Shown: in pieces, positions 52,230 through 60,451 of the stretch
Position numbering within the stretch: the stretch's first letter is position 1
Layout of the letters: each line of letters opens with the position of its first letter
Assembly: GCA_001897835.1 (NCBI GenBank)
Contig: MKUN01000053.1
Location: forward strand, 1-64,000
From: Bacteroidetes bacterium 46-16
GTDB taxonomy: Bacteria; Bacteroidota; Bacteroidia; Chitinophagales; Chitinophagaceae
Direction: 5' to 3'
Length of the DNA stretch: 64,000 bases
Made by a program: the position numbers and the translations under genes
Notes under the pieces: generated by a model
Told to the model about the DNA's origin: nothing
What the model saw: the letters and a program-made list of their open reading frames with translations, nothing else
Database searches by the model: none

Positions 52230-53132
52230 ATGTCTATCAGTGTTGCATCGCTTACCAAAATATACGGCACACAGCGTGCTGTCGACAATATATCCTTCGA
52301 CCTGAAGAAAGGCGAGATCGTGGGTTTCCTGGGGCCGAATGGCGCAGGTAAATCCACTACCATGAAGATGATAACCGGCTACCTGCCGCCCAGCGGGGGC
52401 ACCGCACTGGTATGTGGTATCGACGTGACCAAAGATGCTATGGGCGTGCATAAAAAGATAGGCTACCTGCCCGAATCGAACCCCTTATATTATGATATGT
52501 ATGTGCGGGAATACCTGGGCTTCACGGCCGGCATACACAAGCTGAAGGACAGCAGCGCACGTATAGAAGAGATGATCAGCACTACGGGCCTCACTAAGGA
52601 AGCGCACAAAAAAATAGGTGCCCTCTCCAAGGGCTACAAGCAGCGTGTGGGCATAGCGCAGGCAATGATACATAACCCCGAGGTACTGATACTCGATGAG
52701 CCTACATCGGGCCTGGACCCTAACCAGATCGTGGAGATACGCGAGCTCATCAGCACATTGGGTAAGGAAAAGACAGTACTGCTCTCCACACACATCATGC
52801 AGGAGGTGCAGGCTATGTGCAACCGGGTCATCATCATCAGCAGCGGCAAGCTGGTGGCCGATGATGCTATCGAGCGCCTGAAAGAGGTGAACACACAGGG
52901 CGCTATCATCGTATCTTTTGAGCAGGAGCCTGCCGGGGAGCTTTTTACCGAGCTGAAATATGCAGCACAATACGAACAATGCGGCAATGCTACCTGGAAA
53001 CTCCTTACCGACACCCCCGATGAACTAAGGAAAGAATTGATGCAATGGGCGCTCCGCCACGATATCAGCATCAACAGTATACAGAAGGAGACTCAGAGCC
53101 TGGAAGAGGTGTTCAGGACGCTCACGAAGTAA
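52230..53132 (+). CDS. gldA: Gliding motility-associated ABC transporter ATPase
   Basis: A 300-residue ABC ATPase closely matching GldA: MSISVASLTKIYGTQRAVDNI, Walker A GPNGAGKST near residue 39, ALSKGYKQRVGIAQAM as the signature (LSKGYKQR), Walker B LILDEPTSGLDPNQI near 156, and a C-terminal regulatory part ending SLEEVFRTLTK. GldA works with GldF and GldG as a transporter required for gliding in Flavobacterium, although some non-gliding Bacteroidota also keep it. gldF and gldG are not in the window. Confidence 0.9.
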   Translation: MSISVASLTKIYGTQRAVDNISFDLKKGEIVGFLGPNGAGKSTTMKMITGYLPPSGGTALVCGIDVTKDAMGVHKKIGYLPESNPLYYDMYVREYLGFTAGIHKLKDSSARIEEMISTTGLTKEAHKKIGALSKGYKQRVGIAQAMIHNPEVLILDEPTSGLDPNQIVEIRELISTLGKEKTVLLSTHIMQEVQAMCNRVIIISSGKLVADDAIERLKEVNTQGAIIVSFEQEPAGELFTELKYAAQYEQCGNATWKLLTDTPDELRKELMQWALRHDISINSIQKETQSLEEVFRTLTK

Positions 53133-53168
53133 ATGACGACAAGATCACCTAAAAGTTATTGGAAACAA

Positions 53169-53193
53169 ATAAGCCGGGCATCACCCGGCTTAT
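53169..53193. terminator. Bidirectional terminator between gldA and phoH
   Basis: A 10-bp perfect inverted repeat (53169-53178 with 53184-53193, 5-base loop). T-tracts are weak on both sides, but the place between two convergent genes fits. Confidence 0.65.
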
Positions 53194-53196
53194 ACT

Positions 53197-54204
53197 TTAT
53201 AGTTCTTTCGCTTGTCTTTCTTTCTTCCGTTCTTCTTCCAGTTCTTCCTCGCGGGCCTGTTCTTTATCATAGGCGCGTATGATCTGTTTCACCAGCCTAT
53301 GGCGCACCACATCGGCCTCATCGAGCTGTATGTGGGCTATCCCGTCAATGTTCTTCAGTATGCGCGTAGCCCTGATCAGGCCCGACTTTTGGTTCTTCGG
53401 CAGGTCTATCTGTGTCAGGTCGCCGGTAATGATGGCCTTTGCGGATGCCCCTATACGGGTGAGGAACATCTTGAGCTGCAGGTCGGTAGCATTCTGCGCC
53501 TCATCGAGTATGATGAACGAATTATCGAGCGTGCGGCCGCGCATATAGGCCAGTGGCGCTATCTCGATGATGCGGTTGGTCATATAATAGTTCAGCTTGT
53601 CGGCCGGTATCATATCGTCAAGCGCATCATAGAGCGGCCTCAGGTAAGGGTCTATCTTTTCCTTCAGGTCGCCGGGCAAAAAGCCCAGGCTTTCGCCTGC
53701 TTCCACCGCGGGCCTGGTGAGGATTATTTTGCGCACAGCCTTATTTTTCAGGGCACGCACTGCCAGCGCCACAGCCGTATAGGTCTTACCTGTACCTGCC
53801 GGGCCCACAGCAAAAAGAATGTCATTCTTTTCAGAGGCGGTGGACATCAGTTTCTGGTTCTGCGTCCGTGCACGTATCACCCGCCCGTTGGGCCCAAAGA
53901 CGAGTATATCGTTATTGTTTGGGTCGTCGAGCGTCACCAGTTCATTGTTCTCTTCGTCGCCCAGTATCTGCGCGAAGTAGTTTTCCGAAAGGTGTCCGTT
54001 GCGCTCCAGGTATTTGATCACCTGGCCTATCTTGCCTTGTGCGTTGGCTACCTCGTCGGCCTGCCCCGACAGCTTGATCTGTGAGCCGCGTGATAGTATC
54101 TTTAAGAGCGGAAATTTGCGTTTAAGGATATCGAATTTGCTGTTATTAATGCCGAAGAATTCTATCGGGTTAACAGTCTCCAGGTTAATGATCGCTTCTG
54201 TCAA
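53197..54204 (-). CDS. PhoH family ATPase
   Basis: A 335-residue PhoH protein. The N-terminal 110 residues include a KH-like part (LKILSRGSQIKLSGQADEV), then the PhoH ATPase domain: Walker A GPAGTGKTYTAVALAV near residue 132, RPAVEAGESLGFLPGD near 165, IILDEAQNAT near 230, and the C-terminal DADVVRHRLVKQI-like DEADVVRHRLVKQIIRAYD. The tail is very charged. PhoH is linked to RNA metabolism and phosphate starvation. The name phoH may belong to it or to the PhoH2 type, so I give no symbol. Confidence 0.93.
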   Translation of the reverse strand: MTEAIINLETVNPIEFFGINNSKFDILKRKFPLLKILSRGSQIKLSGQADEVANAQGKIGQVIKYLERNGHLSENYFAQILGDEENNELVTLDDPNNNDILVFGPNGRVIRARTQNQKLMSTASEKNDILFAVGPAGTGKTYTAVALAVRALKNKAVRKIILTRPAVEAGESLGFLPGDLKEKIDPYLRPLYDALDDMIPADKLNYYMTNRIIEIAPLAYMRGRTLDNSFIILDEAQNATDLQLKMFLTRIGASAKAIITGDLTQIDLPKNQKSGLIRATRILKNIDGIAHIQLDEADVVRHRLVKQIIRAYDKEQAREEELEEERKKERQAKEL

Positions 54205-54287
54205 TGGTTCTCCTTTTTTTAGGACTTATGAATATAAATTTACGAACAAACCTCCTTATGTACTCTTAAGGCAATGTTATATTATCA

Positions 54288-54743
54288 TCATATACGATAG
54301 CCATTCTGCTTGAATTCTTCGAGCTTGCCCGCAACGGTATCGTTGCTTAAAGCGAAGATCCTTGCACATAATGCTGCGGCATTGCGCGCGCCTGCTTTAC
54401 CCACCGCAAGTGTGCCTACAGGCAGGCCTGCGGGCATCTGTACTATACTGTACAAGGCATCAATACCGCCCGGCAGCCCGCCATCCAGCGGCACACCCAG
54501 CACGGGCAGTGAGGTGTAAGCACTGCATACGCCCGGTAAGGCTGCGGCCATACCGGCTGCGGCCACTATTGCACCATAGCCATTACTTTTTGCATTTACC
54601 ATCAGGTCGCGCACCTGGTCGGGGTTGCGGTGGGCCGAGGCCACTATCATTTCATTCTCTATACCGAACCAGTTGAGCCAGTTGCGGCATTCGTTCATTA
54701 CTCCTTCATCGGTCTTAGACCCCATAATGATCATTACTTTCAT
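54288..54743 (-). CDS. purE: N5-carboxyaminoimidazole ribonucleotide mutase
   Basis: A 151-residue class I PurE of purine synthesis. Motifs are MIIMGSKTDEGVMNEC at the N-terminus, VASAHRNPDQV near residue 35, AAAGMAAALPGVCSAYTSLPVLGVP near 60-85 (in part AGMAAALPGV, PVLGVP), and QMPAGLPVGTLAVGKAGARNAA near 102. The partner gene purK is not adjacent. Function is carboxylate transfer to give CAIR. It is separated by 83 bases from phoH on the same strand. Confidence 0.96.
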   Translation of the reverse strand: MKVMIIMGSKTDEGVMNECRNWLNWFGIENEMIVASAHRNPDQVRDLMVNAKSNGYGAIVAAAGMAAALPGVCSAYTSLPVLGVPLDGGLPGGIDALYSIVQMPAGLPVGTLAVGKAGARNAAALCARIFALSNDTVAGKLEEFKQNGYRI

Positions 54744-54906
54744 TTCTGTACGAATTGTGTTTAAGTGAAAATAAAAATATCGTGCCTGATACGGGCAAAT
54801 CGCTGGTGTTTTTTTGTCAACATGTGTGCAAATCTTTCTGTGGATATTATAGCATTTATTTATTATGGTGTTAGCTAAGCATTAACTTTACGCTGCAAAC
54901 AGGTAT

Positions 54907-55728
54907 ATGTATTCATTAAAAGATAAAGTAATGGTGGTCACCGGGGCTTCCGGCGGCATAGGCGAGGCATTGGCAAAAGAAGGATTGAAGCGGGGGGCGA
55001 AGCTGGCAGTATGTGCCCGTAATATGGATAGGCTGAAAGCGGCTTTTGCTGCTGTGGATACGGGGCAAATATTGTTCTTTGAGGCAGATGTAAGTATTGA
55101 GGCTGACTGCAAAGCATTCATCGATGCAACATTGGAAAAGTGGGGCAGGGTAGATGTGCTGATGAATAATGCGGGTATAAGCATGAGGGCGCTCTTTGAA
55201 GATGCCGATCTTAAAGTGATCAGGGAATTGATGGATATCAATTTCTGGGGTACGGTATATTGTACTAAATATGCCCTTCCGTCCATACTCAAGCACAAAG
55301 GGAATATAACAGGTGTATCTTCTATAGCCGGTTACCGGGGTCTGCCGGCAAGAACGGGCTATTCCTCGTCCAAGTTTGCGATGCAGGGCTTCCTGGAGGC
55401 CCTCAGGACGGAGCTGTTACATACCGGCGTCAATGTGATGTGGGTTTGCCCGGGCTTTACTGCATCCAATATACGCAACACGGCGCGCAGTGCCAGTGGG
55501 GCCGTGCAGGGCGAAAGCCCTATGGACGAAGGCAAACTGATGAGTGCGGAAGAATGTGCCCGGCTTATTTGCAACGCACTACAGCGTCGCCGCCGTACCC
55601 TCGTGATGACCGGACAGGGTAAGCTTACCGTTTGGGTGAATAAGTTATTTCCCGCTCTTGCCGATAAGCTGGTGCATAAGCATTTCCTCGCTGAGCCGGG
55701 TTCTCCCTTGCAGAAATATGAAGTATAA
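54907..55728 (+). CDS. Short-chain dehydrogenase/reductase
   Basis: A 273-residue SDR with the NAD(P) site VTGASGGIGEALA at residues 12-24, NNAGIS near 90, a catalytic serine in VSSIAGYRGLP near 140 and the YSSSK motif near 155 (Y and K of the catalytic tetrad). The C-terminal 60 residues include a hydrophobic segment (GQGKLTVWVNKLFPALADKL), as in membrane-linked SDRs of the DHRS7 type. The substrate is unknown, with lipid or sterol-like alcohols possible. A TAACTTTA element lies shortly before the start. Confidence 0.92.
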   Translation: MYSLKDKVMVVTGASGGIGEALAKEGLKRGAKLAVCARNMDRLKAAFAAVDTGQILFFEADVSIEADCKAFIDATLEKWGRVDVLMNNAGISMRALFEDADLKVIRELMDINFWGTVYCTKYALPSILKHKGNITGVSSIAGYRGLPARTGYSSSKFAMQGFLEALRTELLHTGVNVMWVCPGFTASNIRNTARSASGAVQGESPMDEGKLMSAEECARLICNALQRRRRTLVMTGQGKLTVWVNKLFPALADKLVHKHFLAEPGSPLQKYEV

Positions 55729-55834
55729 GGCCCTGTTACATGGCAGCCTGTATACTCGTTTAGATGCTTTATGTGTATCTCCTTGAATTACAAATGCCTG
55801 AAAAGTTGTATTTTTAATAAAATAACTCCTGTAT

Positions 55835-58111
55835 ATGCGTATGTATAAAACCTTAGCTCTTTTTATTGTCCTGGGCCTGGCCGGCTATAATACCCGTGCA
55901 CAATTCCAGGGACAGGTATATTTCAGGGATGAGGGTGTGAAAGTACATGCCTGGTCGCTTGACCAGTCGATGGCCTGGTGTGGCGGCCTGGACCAGCCCC
56001 AATTTGCATTAGGCGACCTGAACCACGATGGCAAACAGGACCTTGTAATATATGAGCGCGATACTAAGCAAATAAAAACATTCATTAATCGTGGCTCTGC
56101 AGGTCATCCTGATTATCACTTTGAACCTCAATACGCAAAGAATTTTCCCCCGGTAGATGAATACCTGAAGCTGGAAGATTATAACAGGGATGGTGTGCCC
56201 GATCTCTTTCATAAAGGTCTCCCCGGCGTAGATGTCTACCGGGGATATTACAATGCCAATAATGAGTTGTGTTTCACGCATTATAAGGGCCTTTACTACA
56301 ATAACGATACGCACTCTATCGGGGATGTGAATGTATATGTAGAACCTTCGGATATTCCTGCATTGCTGGACATGGATGGTGATGGCGACCTTGATATCAT
56401 TGCATACTGGAGCGGTGGTGCAAAGCTGTATTATTATAAGAATTACCAGGTGGAAGATGGCTATCCTAACGATAGCATTATCATAAAGCTGGCCGATCGT
56501 TGCTGGGGCAAGCTCGACCAGGTGTTTAAACGTGCGCACAACCTTAATGTAACCTGCGATAACTCAGGTTTGACCGGGCTGAAGCCGGCTGGTGGCCCCA
56601 ACAGGCACACCGGTAACTGCCTGTGCTTATTCGATAGCGATGGTGATGGCGATTATGATTATATGGATGGCAACGTATCATACTCCGATCTGCAGTATAT
56701 CAAAAACGGCAAAGTAGAAAATAGCTATCCTGTTGACAGCATGGTATCGCAGGATACGACATGGCAAAGCAATGGGCATATACTCAATCTTCCTGTATGG
56801 CCCGCAACCTTCTGGATGGATATAGACCAGGATGGCGATAAAGACCTGGTATTCGCAGCACACCTCGACGGTACGGAAAATTACAGGAGCGTGGCCTTTT
56901 ACGAAAATACAGGCTCCGATGCCAGCCCCGTTTTTACGTTTAAGTCCGACTCCTTTATTTTGGATAATATCATGGATGCCGGTACGGGTTCATATCCCCT
57001 GTTTTACGATTATGACCGTGATGGTAAGCCCGATCTTATAGTTGGTTCCGATGGCTATTACCAAAGCAACGGTGCAATGAGAAGCAAGCTGACCTATTAT
57101 AAGAACACCAGCACTGCATGGAATGCGTCGCTCACTTTGCAAGATCTCGATTTCAATGGTCTCTTCAGCGATAACCTCGCAGGTGCGGCGCCGGCAGTGG
57201 GCGACCTCGACAATGATGGCAAGGACGATCTTGTACTGGGTAAAAGTGACGGCACCATTGCATTTTATCCCAATACCGCTGCTACAGCAGCGGCTCAGCC
57301 CGACTGGCACCATTCTGTAAATACCCAAATGCAGTTGACCGACAGCAGCGGCACGGTAATAGATGTTTTTGGTAATGCTGCACCATTTATCTACGACCTG
57401 AATCATGATGGCAAACCCGACCTGGTCGTTGGCAGCAAATACGGTTACCTTGCCTATTACGAGAATATAAGCACTGTTCCGGGTACTGTAAAGCTTGCCC
57501 TCCGTAATGATAAGGTAGGCAATGTAAATCCAGACTCGAACACTTTTATTCGTTACTCGGTGCCCTTTATCGGCAAGATGGATAATACAGGTACTGATTA
57601 TATACTTTGTGGCAGTAAAAGTGGCGCCATATACCGTTATGATGGTTTCCAGACCGGCAATACGACCATTGCTTATCCTACTATCGATACCATGTATTCT
57701 TTTATCAATGACGGCTGGCGCAGCGCACCTGCAGTAGCTGATATAGATGGTGATGGCAAGTACGAAATGGTGATAGGCAATATCAAAGGCGGCCTTACCA
57801 TCTTTTCGCAGAACCAGGCGGCAGATATTAATACCGCTGGCCTGTCTGCCGGTAATACAAAAGATCTTAGGGTCTATCCCAACCCGGCAAAGGATATGCT
57901 ATACTTCTCATGGACCAAAAGCTTTGTGCAGGATAATGAACTTCGTATAGTATTATACACAACCACAGGTCAGAAAGTATTGCAGCGAACAGTACAGACA
58001 ACAGGGCAGGGTACTGTAATCTCCTTACACGATATTGCTTCGGGTACCTATTTCTGTGAAGTGCGCTCCGGTGTCAATAAGAGCATCAATACTGTAGTGA
58101 TCTTTAAATAA
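55835..58111 (+). CDS. VCBS/FG-GAP repeat protein with T9SS sorting domain
   Basis: A 758-residue secreted protein. The signal peptide ends YNTRAQF, followed by about eight FG-GAP/VCBS repeats with calcium-type loops: LNHDGKQDLVIYE, YNRDGVPDLFHK, MDGDGDLDIIAY, SDGDGDYDYMDG, QDGDKDLVF, YDRDGKPDLIVG, DNDGKDDLVLGK, NHDGKPDLVVG and DIDGDGKYEMVIG. Together they form a beta-propeller. The C-terminus is a T9SS type A domain (LRVYPNPAKDMLYFSW ... GTYFCEVRSG). The protein should be exported across the outer membrane and released or attached to the surface. An internal ATG at 55841 is an alternative start. A TMTC-like gene follows 47 bases later. Confidence 0.93.
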   Translation: MRMYKTLALFIVLGLAGYNTRAQFQGQVYFRDEGVKVHAWSLDQSMAWCGGLDQPQFALGDLNHDGKQDLVIYERDTKQIKTFINRGSAGHPDYHFEPQYAKNFPPVDEYLKLEDYNRDGVPDLFHKGLPGVDVYRGYYNANNELCFTHYKGLYYNNDTHSIGDVNVYVEPSDIPALLDMDGDGDLDIIAYWSGGAKLYYYKNYQVEDGYPNDSIIIKLADRCWGKLDQVFKRAHNLNVTCDNSGLTGLKPAGGPNRHTGNCLCLFDSDGDGDYDYMDGNVSYSDLQYIKNGKVENSYPVDSMVSQDTTWQSNGHILNLPVWPATFWMDIDQDGDKDLVFAAHLDGTENYRSVAFYENTGSDASPVFTFKSDSFILDNIMDAGTGSYPLFYDYDRDGKPDLIVGSDGYYQSNGAMRSKLTYYKNTSTAWNASLTLQDLDFNGLFSDNLAGAAPAVGDLDNDGKDDLVLGKSDGTIAFYPNTAATAAAQPDWHHSVNTQMQLTDSSGTVIDVFGNAAPFIYDLNHDGKPDLVVGSKYGYLAYYENISTVPGTVKLALRNDKVGNVNPDSNTFIRYSVPFIGKMDNTGTDYILCGSKSGAIYRYDGFQTGNTTIAYPTIDTMYSFINDGWRSAPAVADIDGDGKYEMVIGNIKGGLTIFSQNQAADINTAGLSAGNTKDLRVYPNPAKDMLYFSWTKSFVQDNELRIVLYTTTGQKVLQRTVQTTGQGTVISLHDIASGTYFCEVRSGVNKSINTVVIFK

Positions 58112-58158
58112 AAGCACTGCTGCATATAAGGAAATAAACCTGCCTATAATAATATCAG

Positions 58159-60204
58159 ATGTCCGGGAAGAAAATACCTGTCGCTAAGCATATGGCTAAA
58201 AAAGATGCAGGGGGAACTTTGCTCCTTCCTGCAGATACCGGGCGAGCCCTTTTATTGCGGATGCTGCTGATATTCCTGGCAGTATTTCTTGTTTATTTTA
58301 ACGGGCTGCACAATAAGTTTAATCTCGACGATGAATTATACCATGATCACGCAACAGAACTTGCAGGTCAGGGCAGCGGCGGAATACTCAAGGCATTCAC
58401 TACCCTTACTTTTATTGAAGGGGATAATGCTTATGAATACAGGCCCCTCACGCTGGCAAGCTTTGTAGCCCAGTACCAATTGCTTGGCTCAGCACCGGGC
58501 ATCAGCCACTTTATCAACCTGTTGCTGTATGCATGTACCTGTGTGCTGTTATTTGTATTGCTTTATAATTGGTTTGGCCCTGAAAAGCGGGAGTTTACTT
58601 TTTTTATATCCTTGCTTTTTGCTTTGCATCCCTTGCATACCGAGATCGTAGATAGCATTAAGAATCGCGATGAGCTGTTCGCATTTTTCTTTGCTGTACT
58701 GGCTTATATTATGGCCTGGAAGGCATATGCTGTGTCCCGCCGCAACCTGTTATATATACTACTTGCCGCCCTCTGTTTTTTTCTTGCAGTGATCTCTAAG
58801 AAAACAATCTGGCCTTTCTTTGTTATTGTGCCTCTTGCCTATTATTTCTTCAGCAAGCTGTCCCTGCAAAAGATATTGCTTTACTCCCTTTTGTTTTGTT
58901 CTTCCATAATGCTGTACAGGTTTTATAATATCCTGCACTTGCATGCCAACAGGCCATTCTTCGAGTATGAAAATCCTTTCTACGTCTCTTCAGCAGGTAT
59001 CATGGCCCGCGCAGCTACTGCATTTTATATAATGGGCCGCTATCTTTTACTGCATGTATTCCCTTACAGGCTGGCCTATTACTATGGTGCCAATTATGTA
59101 CCCGTCGTTACATGGAGTGATCCTTTGGCCATTGGCGCCTTACTTTTTTATGCTTTCATAGCATTCCTGGTACTCAGGTATTTCAAAAAAAAGAGCATGA
59201 TCATTTTTGGGCTCATCATATATGCTTATAGTGTAGTGATGTATTCCAACCTTTTTGCTCCTGCCCCCGGACTAATGGCAGAGCGCTACACCTATATGTC
59301 ATCGCTGGGCTTTTGCATAGTACTTTGTGCTTTATTGGCCTGGTTATTTTCAAGGCCTTATTTCACAAAGCTGTCTCTTCCAGGCTCTGTACGCTTTTTT
59401 AGTATATCGGCTATCCTTATAGCTGCTTTATATGCTGTGCGTACGCATGCACGCAATAATGATTGGTACGATAAGCAAACGCTTTATACACACGATATGG
59501 CTTACCTGGGCAGTTCGGCTAAAGCCAATAGTATGTATGCCGAAATATTAGTAGCACAGGCAAGAGCATACAGGAACTTGTCGCATCAAATACCCGGAGA
59601 TGCCAATTCTGCATCTGTTTATCGCGATAGTGCATCATATCTTTTGTCCCGCGCAAAAGAACATTTCAAAGCAGCACTGCGCATCAGCCCTTATTTCCCC
59701 AATGCGCTCAATAATCTTGGTATTATATACATAGATCAGGATAGCCTGGGCCTGGCAAAGCAGTATATGCAAAAGTCATTATCTACCACTACGGCTAAAG
59801 CCCGCACCTATCACGATATCGCCATGCTCTCTATGAAGACGGGCGACTATGACTCAGCATCATACTATTTCAACAGGTCTTTAGCTGCTGACTCTGCCTA
59901 TCTTGATGCCTATTGCGATCTGAGTAAACTTTTGATCATACTGGGCGATACGGCCAATGCAGAAAAAGCCCTGCTTATTGCAGCAGAAAAAAATAACAAT
60001 AGTTCCATTCCATATATACAACTCGCCGACGTAGCGTCCTTCAAACGGGATACGCAAAGCATAGTTCGTTATTGTCGCATTGCTGCTGAATTGCAACCGC
60101 CCAATATCCCGGTACTTTCTTTTCTTATTCAATACTACACTTCTAAAGGGGACTTGAAAAGTGCAGCCTATTACCAGGGGAAACGCTCTTCTATAAGTCG
60201 CTGA
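58159..60204 (+). CDS. TMTC-like membrane glycosyltransferase with C-terminal TPRs
   Basis: A 681-residue protein. Residues 28-440 hold about 11 hydrophobic helices with the marks of TMTC/GT-C enzymes: FNLDDE (acidic D57-D58-E59 in the first outer loop), YRPL (94-97), FALHPLHTEIVDSIKNRDEL (154-173) and AERYTYMSSLGFC near 374. Residues from about 480 to 670 are TPRs (ALRISPYFPNALNNLGIIYI, YHDIAMLSMKTGDYDSASYYF). In animals TMTC1-4 O-mannosylate cadherins from dolichol-P-mannose. Bacterial homologues are uncharacterised; protein O-glycosylation is my inference. It lies between two genes for large exported proteins. Confidence 0.85.
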   Translation: MSGKKIPVAKHMAKKDAGGTLLLPADTGRALLLRMLLIFLAVFLVYFNGLHNKFNLDDELYHDHATELAGQGSGGILKAFTTLTFIEGDNAYEYRPLTLASFVAQYQLLGSAPGISHFINLLLYACTCVLLFVLLYNWFGPEKREFTFFISLLFALHPLHTEIVDSIKNRDELFAFFFAVLAYIMAWKAYAVSRRNLLYILLAALCFFLAVISKKTIWPFFVIVPLAYYFFSKLSLQKILLYSLLFCSSIMLYRFYNILHLHANRPFFEYENPFYVSSAGIMARAATAFYIMGRYLLLHVFPYRLAYYYGANYVPVVTWSDPLAIGALLFYAFIAFLVLRYFKKKSMIIFGLIIYAYSVVMYSNLFAPAPGLMAERYTYMSSLGFCIVLCALLAWLFSRPYFTKLSLPGSVRFFSISAILIAALYAVRTHARNNDWYDKQTLYTHDMAYLGSSAKANSMYAEILVAQARAYRNLSHQIPGDANSASVYRDSASYLLSRAKEHFKAALRISPYFPNALNNLGIIYIDQDSLGLAKQYMQKSLSTTTAKARTYHDIAMLSMKTGDYDSASYYFNRSLAADSAYLDAYCDLSKLLIILGDTANAEKALLIAAEKNNNSSIPYIQLADVASFKRDTQSIVRYCRIAAELQPPNIPVLSFLIQYYTSKGDLKSAAYYQGKRSSISR

Positions 60205-60451
60205 TAAACAGTGATAAATAATGTCTTTTTTGCTTTTATAAAGCATTTTTACAGTTTTTGCGCATTTATACAATTATTATTTTTAAATTTATTTTTAACC
60301 AATAGTTAAAAATATCTGTACAGCAATTAATTAAATATTTTTTTGTATTAAAATGTTGAAAAAATTGATTTTCAATGAGTATAAAATAGCATAAATTTAG
60401 AGTAAGTATTTTTTGATTAATAAAAGATTTTCTTAACAACAACTGTACGTT
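60205..60451. other. Very AT-rich intergenic region
   Basis: A 247-base gap before the giant repeat gene. No gene, terminator or perfect TAnnTTTG element is visible. The sequence is unusually rich in A and T with many short poly-A and poly-T tracts, which could make it bent or loosely packed. The promoter of the giant gene must be here or further upstream, but I cannot place it. Confidence 0.6.

Noticed and set aside
53212-54084. Plus-strand open frame of 290 codons opposite phoH
   Set aside because: The PhoH motifs are complete on the minus strand; the opposite frame lacks any domain.
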